Shown here piece by piece: positions 16,284 through 23,802 of a stretch of 47,355 nucleotides of DNA. The DNA lies in contig DASYQD010000095.1 of NCBI GenBank assembly GCA_036005845.1, forward strand, positions 1-47,355, given 5' to 3'. The notes beneath the pieces are model-generated. The model did no database searches and had not been told where the DNA came from. It saw only the letters and a list, made by a program, of their open reading frames with translations. Made by a program: the position numbers and the translations under genes. Every line of letters starts with the position of its first letter. Position 1 is the first letter of the stretch. This DNA is from DASYQD01 sp036005845 (GTDB lineage Bacteria; Acidobacteriota; Thermoanaerobaculia; Multivoradales; JAIOJS01).

Positions 16284-18722
16284 GTGAAACGTCGCGAAGC
16301 CGACAGTCGTGCGGATGCTGCCTCGCAGCCGTCCGACGAGCTGGCCGACGCGCTGCTGCTGGCGGCGGTCTCCAACGGCCACGGCGTCGCCGTGGCGCGA
16401 GCCGCCGGCGAGTCGGCATCGGCGTGGCCGGTAGCGGCCGAGGCGCCAAATCGTGAGGTGCCGATCGAGACCTACACGCCGGTGCTCGTTCCCGCGCTGC
16501 CCAGCGCGGCGCCGGTGGCGCTCGCCGGCCGGCGGGTGCTGGTACTCGGCGACGATCCGGCGCTGCTCGAGAGCATCGATCTCGAGCTCTGTGCCGCGGG
16601 CGCGACGGCGCACCTCGTCTGCCCGGCCGATCGCACGCTGCCGGGCGCGCTCGGCATCGACCTCGAGCCGGGCGCCGACCTGGCGCCGGCCGCGGCCGTG
16701 CTGGGCGGTCTCGGCTTCGACACCATTCTCTGCTGCACGCGGTCGCGGTGGGCCGAGACCCCGGCCCTGCTTGCCGAGCCGCTCGCCGCGCAGACGCGGA
16801 TCCTCGACCTGCTCTACGTCGTCTGCCGGCTCGCCCGTGGCTCGCTCTGCCGCGGAGGGGCGGGGATCTACGGCCTCTGTCTCGACGCCTTCGCCGGCGG
16901 CCGCGCCGATGCGGCGACCGGGCTGCTCGGCGGACTGCTGAAATCGCTGGCGCGCGAGCTGCCCTCGACGACGGTGCGCAACGTCTGCTGCGCCATCGGC
17001 GATGCTCGGCAGGCGCTGCTGCGGCTCTCCGTCGAGCTCGGGCAGCGGCGCGAGCCGGTGGAGGTCTGCTGGCGCGGCGGCCGGCGCGAGGCCTTCGCGC
17101 TGGTGCCACTGCCGGCGGCCGCGGGCGCCGGCACGCCATGGGTGGGGGCCGGATCGGTGGTGCTCGTCAGCGGTGCGGCGCGCGGCATCGCTGCGGTGTT
17201 GGCCGAGGAGCTGCGCGGCCGCTTCGGCTGCACGGTCGAGCGCCACGACGTCGAGCGGCTCGACGACGCCACCGTCGCGCGGGTCGTCGACGGCGTCTAC
17301 GCGCGCCACGGCCGCCTCGACCTCGTGGTGCACGCCGCCGGCATGTCCGCTGCCGACGGCCCGAGCGAATCGATCGGCGGCATGCGGCGCGCGCTGGCGC
17401 GCAAGCTGGGCAGCCTCGGCACGCTCTATCGCGCGGTGCGCGCGCGCGCCGGGGCGAGCCCGGTGCACTTCCACCTGCTGACCTCGGCGCAGAGCTGGCT
17501 CGGCGACGAGGCGCGGCCCGGCGCCGCCGCCGCCGACGAGGCGATGAGCCGCCTCGCCGCGAGCATGGACGGCCGCGACGGCTGGAGCTGGTCGTCGCTC
17601 GGCTGGCTCGACTGTGCGGGCGTGGACGTGGTGGAAGACGCGGATCTCGCCCCGGCACCGCGCGCGAGCCGCGGCTCGCTGCGCGCCGTCGGTCGCGACG
17701 AGGCGCGGGAGATCTTCGGCCGTCTCGTCGCCGGCCAACCGCTCGCACCGGTCCACGTCACGCTGACCGCCGTCGAACGCGGCCTGTACCGCCCCGCCCT
17801 GGCGCCGCCGACCGCGTTGCCGCCGCGGCCGGCGCCGTCGTCGCTGGTCAAGCATTTCGCCATCGACCTCCGCGATGCACCGTACCTGCGCGACCACTTG
17901 GTGGAAGGCGTGCCGACGCTCCCCGCGGCCTTCTTCGTCGGCATCGCGGCCGGTGCGGTGCGCGAGCTGCGACCGCGGTTGCGTATCGTCGCCTTCGAGG
18001 ACGGGCGCTTTCCTGGTCTGGTGCGCATCGCCGAAGCCCGCGCGACAGAGCTGCGCGTCGACGTGCGCGTCGTCGAGGAAGACGCCGACGAAACGCTGGT
18101 GCGTGTTCGGGTGCTCGCCAATGCGGTGGAGAAGGGCCATGGCGACATGACTGCGGAGCTCCGCGCGCGGCTGGTGCCGGCGAGCCGCACGAGCGAGAGC
18201 CCGCCGGGCGACGCCGCGCGCGCCGCCGTCGCCGAGCTGCGCTGTGGCACCGAGCTGCCCGATGCGTACGGGCTCGCTGGCTCGCCGGTGTCGATCGCCG
18301 GCGCCTTCCGGAGCCTCGGCGCCGTGCGCGTCGTCGGCGATCGCCGGCTGGCGCAATACCGCCTCGCGGATACGCCGTACCCGTCTTCGCCGCTGCAGCC
18401 GATGCTGCCCGCGCTGGCACTGGTCGACGCCTTCTGGCGTTTCGGCGCCGTTGTCGCCTCCGGCGACGGCGCGTTGCCGGTCTACCTGCCCGAGCGCTGC
18501 GATCGCCTCGGCGTCTTCTTCGACTACAGCGACGTCGACCTCGGCTGGCTGCACGACCCGCTGGTCTTCACCGGCAGCAATCCGCGCGCGTCCGGCGACG
18601 AGCTGCTGGTCGGTCCCATCGAGGCCTGGGACCGCGACGGCCGCCTGCGGCTCGTGCTCGAGGGCGCCCGCTGCCGCAAGCTGGGCGAGGTGGCGGTGGA
18701 CGAGGTCCGGCACGCGGTCTGA
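16284..18722 (+). CDS. Orphan polyketide-synthase fragment: ketoreductase-like plus dehydratase domains
   Basis: About 812 aa from the GTG at 16284; the frame also allows GTG at 16137 and neither has a good ribosome site. The first recognisable part (from about 16450) is the KR structural subdomain (LAGRRVLVLGDDPALLESI). The KR catalytic subdomain follows with VVLVSGAARGIAAVLAEEL and the retained Lys and Ser regions (RKLGSLGTLYRA, LLTSAQSW), but the Tyr position near 17523 is Ala. The DH domain starts at about 17850 with the exact HxxxGxxxxP motif (HLVEGVPTLP, His codon 17895-17897). The second DH motif reads VDAFWR (Asp codon 18426-18428), with Arg where Gln or His is usual. No KS, AT or ACP is present. 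The order KR-DH at the C-terminus matches enediyne/PUFA-type iterative synthases. Confidence 0.75.
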   Translation: MKRREADSRADAASQPSDELADALLLAAVSNGHGVAVARAAGESASAWPVAAEAPNREVPIETYTPVLVPALPSAAPVALAGRRVLVLGDDPALLESIDLELCAAGATAHLVCPADRTLPGALGIDLEPGADLAPAAAVLGGLGFDTILCCTRSRWAETPALLAEPLAAQTRILDLLYVVCRLARGSLCRGGAGIYGLCLDAFAGGRADAATGLLGGLLKSLARELPSTTVRNVCCAIGDARQALLRLSVELGQRREPVEVCWRGGRREAFALVPLPAAAGAGTPWVGAGSVVLVSGAARGIAAVLAEELRGRFGCTVERHDVERLDDATVARVVDGVYARHGRLDLVVHAAGMSAADGPSESIGGMRRALARKLGSLGTLYRAVRARAGASPVHFHLLTSAQSWLGDEARPGAAAADEAMSRLAASMDGRDGWSWSSLGWLDCAGVDVVEDADLAPAPRASRGSLRAVGRDEAREIFGRLVAGQPLAPVHVTLTAVERGLYRPALAPPTALPPRPAPSSLVKHFAIDLRDAPYLRDHLVEGVPTLPAAFFVGIAAGAVRELRPRLRIVAFEDGRFPGLVRIAEARATELRVDVRVVEEDADETLVRVRVLANAVEKGHGDMTAELRARLVPASRTSESPPGDAARAAVAELRCGTELPDAYGLAGSPVSIAGAFRSLGAVRVVGDRRLAQYRLADTPYPSSPLQPMLPALALVDAFWRFGAVVASGDGALPVYLPERCDRLGVFFDYSDVDLGWLHDPLVFTGSNPRASGDELLVGPIEAWDRDGRLRLVLEGARCRKLGEVAVDEVRHAV

Positions 18723-18731
18723 GCGCACCCG

Positions 18732-19772
18732 ATGATCCTGCCGCCTGCCGTCAACCGCCTGCTGGCGATCCGTCCCGAGACGGTGTCGTTCGACCGCCTC
18801 GGTTTCCTCTGCGAGGCGGGGCTGCGCGTCCACCTCGAGCGCGTTCTGATGACCTTCGTCGAGGGCTACAACCTGGCACTCGAGCTCGAAGAGGGCGAGC
18901 CGATCGCGGCGGCCGTGCGCACGCGCTTCGACGACCAGCAGCTGGGCTTTGCCTTTCAGGGCGTCGGCATGTACCTCGGCGTGCGCGACCTGCTGGCGCC
19001 CTGGCAGTCGAGCGCGCTGCGCGCCTTCACCTCGGACGCAGGCCGCGAGCACGATTTCGTCACCACTGCCGGTGCCGGCTTCGCGCTGGCGCGGCTGCCG
19101 TGGGGCATGCGCTCGTGGCCGAGCTACGCGCGGCGCCTCGACCCGCGGCTCGCGTGGTGCGTGCCGGAAGGGCTCGGCTTCCACGAAGGGATCGTCCACT
19201 TCGCGCGCTATCAGGACGGCCGCCGTGAGGCGCCGCCGCAGCTGCCGCCGTACGCGCGCCTGCTCTTCGACGCCGGGCTCGGCCGCAGTCTCTGGTGGAG
19301 CCAGGGCGCCGCGCCGCGCCGCATCGCCGCCACGATCGCCCGTTTTCCGGCCGCGCGTCAACGGGAGCTCTGGTGCGGCGTCGGCGGCGCCGCCGCGTAT
19401 GCCGGCGGCGTCGGCGAGGATGCGCTGCTCGAGTTGAGCGAGCTCGCCGGCCGGCATCGCGCCGACTTCCTCTCCGGCATCCCCTTCGCCACGCGGCTGC
19501 GGCGGCGCGGCCGCAACCCGTGGTGGGGCACCGACCTCGCGTGCCGCCTGTTGCTCGACCGTAGCAGCGACGACGCGAGCGACTGGCTGTCGGAGATCGT
19601 CGACTCGGTCGCCGGCGAGAGCGCGGCCGAGCAGCAGAGGGCCGATCACCAGTCGCGGCTCTTCGACAGCTACCTCCTCGTTCGCCAGCGGCTCGTCGCC
19701 GAGCTGCACGACGCCGCCGACCCGGCCTGGGCGTACGGCGGCGGCGACGAGCGCGACGCTGCGGCGCCGTAG
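18732..19772 (+). CDS. DUF1702 family protein
   Basis: 346 aa. The protein fits DUF1702: FDRLGFLCEAGLRVHLE, then MTFVEGYNLALE, GFAFQGVGMYLGVRDLL, HDFVTTAGAGFALARLP and the characteristic EGLGFHEGIVHF. It has no signal peptide and no recognised catalytic motif. DUF1702 genes are known from enediyne and other iterative type I polyketide clusters, where the protein belongs to the conserved set but its activity is not established. It starts 9 bases after the KR-DH stop, so the two are one operon and probably act together on a polyene or fatty-acyl product. The ATG at 18732 is the first in the frame. Confidence 0.8.
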   Translation: MILPPAVNRLLAIRPETVSFDRLGFLCEAGLRVHLERVLMTFVEGYNLALELEEGEPIAAAVRTRFDDQQLGFAFQGVGMYLGVRDLLAPWQSSALRAFTSDAGREHDFVTTAGAGFALARLPWGMRSWPSYARRLDPRLAWCVPEGLGFHEGIVHFARYQDGRREAPPQLPPYARLLFDAGLGRSLWWSQGAAPRRIAATIARFPAARQRELWCGVGGAAAYAGGVGEDALLELSELAGRHRADFLSGIPFATRLRRRGRNPWWGTDLACRLLLDRSSDDASDWLSEIVDSVAGESAAEQQRADHQSRLFDSYLLVRQRLVAELHDAADPAWAYGGGDERDAAAP

Positions 19773-19870
19773 CCGTTCGCCCCTCTCGCGCCGCCGCCCT
19801 CTTGCGCGCGAGCGCAAACGGTGGCAAGTTGCTGCCGCTCGGCCAGGGCAACAATCAGCGACAGGCGGAG

Positions 19871-19900
19871 GCACGGCAGCCAGGTGGCGTGCGGCCGTGC
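19871..19900 (+). promoter_or_regulatory. Inverted repeat GCACGGC/GCCGTGC in the leader of the cupredoxin/MCO operon
   Basis: Seven-base perfect arms at 19871-19877 and 19894-19900 flank 16 bases, 36 bases before the start codon. It could be an mRNA hairpin or an operator. Copper regulation would be an attractive idea but is not shown by the sequence. Confidence 0.35.
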
Positions 19901-19935
19901 CGGCTCGCCTGCTCGTTCTCATCGAGGGAGGACAC

Positions 19936-20232
19936 ATGGCGATCATCAACATCCGGCGCTCGAACGGTGCGGTCGTCTACGACCCGCCCACCATCAAACT
20001 GGGCAAGGGCGACTTCGTCGTCTGGGCCAACTTCGACCCGGACGCGGCGCACCAGCCGACACTCCAAGGCAAGCCGGCCGACTACTGGATGAACGACTCG
20101 CTGCCGACCTTCTCCGCCGAGCAGGTCGCGGCCACGTCGCCGGCGATCAACCTCGCCGGCACGGCCGGCACCTCGATCACCTACGTCGACGGCCTCGACC
20201 CCAATGCCGGGTCGGGCACGATCCAGTTCTGA
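19936..20232 (+). CDS. Cupredoxin-like small protein
   Basis: 98 aa. The pattern IxIRRSNGAVVYDPPTIKLG, then GDFVVWANFDPDAAHQPTL and the final GTAGTSITYVDGL...SGTIQF follows a single cupredoxin fold (beta strand, GDxVxWxNxD, H). The first copper-ligand His position (AAHQPT) is kept, but the Cys-His-Met cluster of a type 1 site is absent, so copper binding is doubtful. No signal peptide is seen. A longer in-frame start at 19897 exists, but GGGAGGACAC before the ATG at 19936 supports the shorter form. The multicopper oxidase begins 38 bases downstream in the same operon, so it may be its partner or copper donor. Confidence 0.7.
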   Translation: MAIINIRRSNGAVVYDPPTIKLGKGDFVVWANFDPDAAHQPTLQGKPADYWMNDSLPTFSAEQVAATSPAINLAGTAGTSITYVDGLDPNAGSGTIQF

Positions 20233-20270
20233 CCAGCTCTGATCCGCTTCTGGACGAAGGAGACACCGCG

Positions 20271-22586
20271 ATGGACGAGTCCGGCAACGGGTTCGACGGT
20301 GGCAACGGCGCGCAGCCGGCGGCTGAGAGCGCGCCGGCCGGCACGACGCGACGCGAGTTCCTGACCCTGGCGCTGGTGACCGGCTCCGGCGTGGCCCTGG
20401 TGGGCGTGCCGCGGCCGCTGCTCGCCGGTGGCGGCGACGTGCCGAGCTGCGCCACCGAGACGCTGACCAAGATCGGCGAGATCGGCAGCGCCGGCGGCAA
20501 GCTGCGCGGCGTGATCAAGATCAAGAACGGACCGAAGGCGCTGCCCGGCTACACCGGCAGCCAGATGCCGATGATGCGGTACTTCGAGGGCTACGACCAG
20601 CAGAAGCCGGGCTCGCCGGTGTGGCCGCCCGACAAGACCGCGCTGCTGCCCGGACCGACCCTGCGTGTCGGCGTCGGCGAGCGCGTCGAGATCACCTTCC
20701 TCAATCAGACCGACGTCGGCGCCTTCCCCGGCGGCAGCATCGACCGCGCCGAGACGGGGCTCGGCACCGGCTGCGACCTCGCCACCAACGCCACCACAGA
20801 TCCGCCGGACAAGAACTGGTATCCCGGCACGCGCGGCGACACCTTCCCCAACTGCTTCCATGGCTCGAGCACCGCCAATCTCCACTTCCACGGCACGCAC
20901 GTCACGCCCGACGGCTTCGGCGACAACGTGCTGGTGCAGGTGCGCCCCGATCCCACGATCGACGAGGAGAAGGTGCGCCAGGCTTTCGGCGACGTCTTCG
21001 CCAAGTGCGCGGAGATGGACGTCGCGCCGAAGTGGGAGAACGTTCCCGATTCGTTCAAGAACAGCCAGGCCGCGCTGGTCGAGAACTACGACCTCCACGC
21101 CATCTGGCAGGGGCAACGCGGACCGGTGAACGGCAAGTCCGTGCTGCCCGAGGGCAGCCAGCTCGCGCCGGCGAACGCTGAGAACATCCACGAGGGCCTG
21201 TGGCCCGAGTACTTCGTCGGCGGCTACCCGAGCTGCTTCAAGGTCACCGAGGCGGCGGGCCACGTCATGGGGCAGGCACCGGGCACCCACTGGTACCACG
21301 CCCACAAGCACGGCTCGACCTCGATCAACCTCTTCAACGGCCTCGCCGGCGCCCTCATCATCGAGGGCGACTACGACCGCGACCTGGAGAAGATCTACCC
21401 CGGCTTCCGGCAGACGCAGAAGCTGCTGGTGGTGCAGATCTTCGAGGACCTGCCCAACCTCGAGCGCGCCGCCGGCGGCACGCAGGCGACGGCGACCAAC
21501 GGCACGCAGGTGGTCAAAGCGTCCACCACGACGACGCCGCCGACGCCGCAGAAGGCGCCCACCATCGTCATGCAGCCGGGCGAGATCCAGCTCTGGCGCA
21601 TCGTCAACGCGCAGGTGCAGAACCGGCTCACCAACACCAAGTTCACCGGGGCTGCCGGGGCCACCGTGTCGCCGCTGCCGAAGTGGCGCCAGATCGCCCA
21701 GGACGGCGTGCAGTTCAAGCTCGCCAACTACCAGGCGCAGCCGCTGACGACGCCCGACGCCGACAAGAACGGCACGCAGTTCACCCTCGCCGCCGGCGGC
21801 CGCATCGACATCCTGGTGCAGGCGCCGCAGATCCCCGCCGGCACGACCCAGAACTATGAGCTGTCAGGCGTCGTCAACCTCACCGTTTGCGGCGATCCGG
21901 TGAACGAGAAGTTCCCCGATGCGAGCAACTACCCGGTCTTCCCGCCGTTCCTCGAGGACATCGTCGGGCCGATGGACGCCACTCGCGAGCTCGACTTCGG
22001 CTGGGAGCCTTACCGGACCAAGAACGGGCCGGCGACGAATGCCGATCCCACCAAGAACGTCAAGGCGACGCACGCCAAGACGATCCCGTTCGACGTCCAG
22101 GTGGGCAACGTGCGCGTCGGCCTCAAGACGATCACCATCAACACCAACCGCGGCGCCTACTGGACGATCGACGACGAGCAGTTCAGCGAGGGCAAGTACT
22201 ACCAGACGATGGTGCTCGGGGATCAGGAGGAGTGGAAGATCTGGAACAGCACCAACGTGCCGCACCCCTTCCACATCCACGTCAACCCCTTCCAGGTGGT
22301 GGAGGTCTTCGACCCCAACACGCCGAGCAACTCGTTCGTGCGCGAGACCAACGGCGTCTGGCAGGACAACGTCGTCATCCCGGCGGCGAAGAACGACACC
22401 AACGGACAGATGATCCTCGACGCCAACGGCCGCGCCGCGACCAAGGGCTACATCCGCGTCCGCAGCCGCTTCGTCGACTTCGTCGGCTCGTACGTGCTGC
22501 ACTGCCACATCCTGGCCCACGAGGACCGCGGCATGATGCAGCTCGTGCGGGTGATCGACGGGAAGACGTCGGTCCACCATCACTGA
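20271..22586 (+). CDS. Tat-exported multicopper oxidase
   Basis: 771 aa. A twin-arginine signal (TTRREFLTLALVTGSG, RR near residue 27) targets it to the periplasm. All four copper-binding motifs are intact: HFHGTH (His205, His207), HWYHAHKHG (His340, His343, His345), HPFHIHVNPFQ (His665, His668, His670) and HCHILAHEDRGMM (His744, Cys745, His746, His750, Met755). These supply the type 1 site and the trinuclear cluster, so the enzyme should couple one-electron oxidation of a substrate to reduction of O2 to water. It is longer than usual laccases (about 500 aa) because of insertions between the first two motif pairs. AAGGAG lies 9 bases before the ATG. Substrate (phenolic, metal ion or bilirubin-like) is unknown. 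Confidence 0.92.
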   Translation: MDESGNGFDGGNGAQPAAESAPAGTTRREFLTLALVTGSGVALVGVPRPLLAGGGDVPSCATETLTKIGEIGSAGGKLRGVIKIKNGPKALPGYTGSQMPMMRYFEGYDQQKPGSPVWPPDKTALLPGPTLRVGVGERVEITFLNQTDVGAFPGGSIDRAETGLGTGCDLATNATTDPPDKNWYPGTRGDTFPNCFHGSSTANLHFHGTHVTPDGFGDNVLVQVRPDPTIDEEKVRQAFGDVFAKCAEMDVAPKWENVPDSFKNSQAALVENYDLHAIWQGQRGPVNGKSVLPEGSQLAPANAENIHEGLWPEYFVGGYPSCFKVTEAAGHVMGQAPGTHWYHAHKHGSTSINLFNGLAGALIIEGDYDRDLEKIYPGFRQTQKLLVVQIFEDLPNLERAAGGTQATATNGTQVVKASTTTTPPTPQKAPTIVMQPGEIQLWRIVNAQVQNRLTNTKFTGAAGATVSPLPKWRQIAQDGVQFKLANYQAQPLTTPDADKNGTQFTLAAGGRIDILVQAPQIPAGTTQNYELSGVVNLTVCGDPVNEKFPDASNYPVFPPFLEDIVGPMDATRELDFGWEPYRTKNGPATNADPTKNVKATHAKTIPFDVQVGNVRVGLKTITINTNRGAYWTIDDEQFSEGKYYQTMVLGDQEEWKIWNSTNVPHPFHIHVNPFQVVEVFDPNTPSNSFVRETNGVWQDNVVIPAAKNDTNGQMILDANGRAATKGYIRVRSRFVDFVGSYVLHCHILAHEDRGMMQLVRVIDGKTSVHHH

Positions 22587-22639
22587 CGTTGCGATGTGGC
22601 GCGAGGGCGGGGCCGGGCGAAGGTCCCGTTCTCGCGCTT

Positions 22640-22654
22640 GCTGCCTCAGGCAGC
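22640..22654. terminator. Stem-loop GCTGCC-TCA-GGCAGC between convergent genes
   Basis: A perfect 6-bp stem with a three-base loop spans the stop codon of the minus-strand gene at 22646 and lies 54 bases after the multicopper oxidase. An alternative palindrome, TCAGGC-A-GCCTGA (22646-22658), overlaps it. No T-tract is present. Confidence 0.4.
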
Positions 22655-23656
22655 CTGAAACGGTTGGTCGGAGAGCAGCGGTGTGGTGCGGAACGCCTCG
22701 CGGCGCCGCCGCGTCGACTCCGTCACGTTGCCGGGGCCGAATTTCTTCTGCACCCGCGCCACCGACTCGTTCTGCATGCCGAGGAAGAGAGCGGACTGCG
22801 CGATGCCGGGTTTCGAGACGGCCTTGAAGATGCTCTCCGCGCCGGCGTCGCCATGCTGGTTGGCGAGGTCGAGCATGAAGGCGAGGGCGCGCTCGGAGAC
22901 GAGCTGTGGCGCGAAGCTCCTCACCTTGGCCAGCGTGTCGGCGAAGGCGGCGAGCGCCACGCTGACCTGCACCTTCTGCAGCGCCGGCTCCAGAGCCGCG
23001 TTGCGAAAACGGGTGAGCCACGGCTCGTTGACGAGGTCGAACTTCGCGTCGGTCGTCCTTCCCGCCGCGTCGACGCCGCCGTTGATCTTCGCGGTGTGGG
23101 TGATGAGTGCCTGGGCGAGCGCCGCATCGCCGTTGCCGAAGATGGCGGCGAACGTCGCCGGCTCCTGCTGCTGGAAGCCGGCCAGGATCTCGCGCAGCCG
23201 GCGGGGCTTCTGCGCCCATTGGATGAGGCCGTAGGAGAGGCCGGCCCCGTCGGTGTTGCGGTTGATGGCGCCGAACATGCCGCCGCCCTCGAACTGACTG
23301 GTGAGACTCATCACGCGGGTCAGTCCGCGGAAGGCGACGTCGAGCACCAGGCATAGGTAGCCCTGACTCGCCGCCGGCTTCGTCACCCGCCGCGCGATCA
23401 TCGCCCGCAGCGTCGCCTGGTCGACCCCGCCAGAAAGCGGCAGCTTGGCTGCTTCCTGGACCTGACGCACGGCACTGGTGGTTGCCGGGCCGAAGACGCC
23501 GCGCGCGGCGCCGAGGATCCCCGGCAGCCCGGCGAAGCCGTGCCCGATGAGCAGGTCCTGCAGGATGCCGACCGCATCGGGGCCATCGCCGCTTGCGATC
23601 GCCGCGCCGCCGGAGGCGAGAAGCTGGTCGATCCTCGAGATTCCCGTCGTTGCCAT
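22646..23656 (-). CDS. Peptidoglycan-binding domain plus chitosanase/lysozyme-like catalytic domain
   Basis: 336 aa. Residues about 20-85 are a PG_binding_1 type repeat (VGILQDLLIGHGFAGL ... GVFGPATTSAVRQVQEAA). From about 110 the sequence SLTSQFEGGGMFGAINRNTDGAGLSYGL... resembles GH46-type chitosanases in the lysozyme superfamily, with candidate catalytic Glu123 (SQFEGG) and Asp136 (NTDGAG). The later part is helical, as in that fold. No signal peptide is found. AGGAGG 9 bases before the ATG at 23656 settles the start; longer upstream frames are low-complexity shadow. It may cleave peptidoglycan or chitosan. It is convergent with the multicopper oxidase and lies 146 bases downstream of malate synthase on the same strand. 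Confidence 0.7.
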   Translation of the reverse strand: MATTGISRIDQLLASGGAAIASGDGPDAVGILQDLLIGHGFAGLPGILGAARGVFGPATTSAVRQVQEAAKLPLSGGVDQATLRAMIARRVTKPAASQGYLCLVLDVAFRGLTRVMSLTSQFEGGGMFGAINRNTDGAGLSYGLIQWAQKPRRLREILAGFQQQEPATFAAIFGNGDAALAQALITHTAKINGGVDAAGRTTDAKFDLVNEPWLTRFRNAALEPALQKVQVSVALAAFADTLAKVRSFAPQLVSERALAFMLDLANQHGDAGAESIFKAVSKPGIAQSALFLGMQNESVARVQKKFGPGNVTESTRRRREAFRTTPLLSDQPFQAA

Positions 23657-23802
23657 CGGCAGGGCCTCCTCGCTGCTCGCGTGTTTGCCGCGCCCGAGCC
23701 AGCAGGAAGTGCGGTGCACTACCCGTCGGCGGCAGGCGATCGATGACTGTTGAGACGGACGCGGCGGACGGATTTCCGACCCGTCCCGCGGCGCGGCGGC
23801 TT

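Noticed and set aside
16197..19952. Long minus-strand frame antisense to the KR-DH and DUF1702 genes
   Set aside because: No domain motifs; the sense frames carry conserved KR, DH and DUF1702 signatures.
22640..22658. Strong intrinsic terminator between the multicopper oxidase and the chitosanase-like gene
   Set aside because: The hairpin is real but there is no T-tract in either direction, so it is listed only as a possible terminator.
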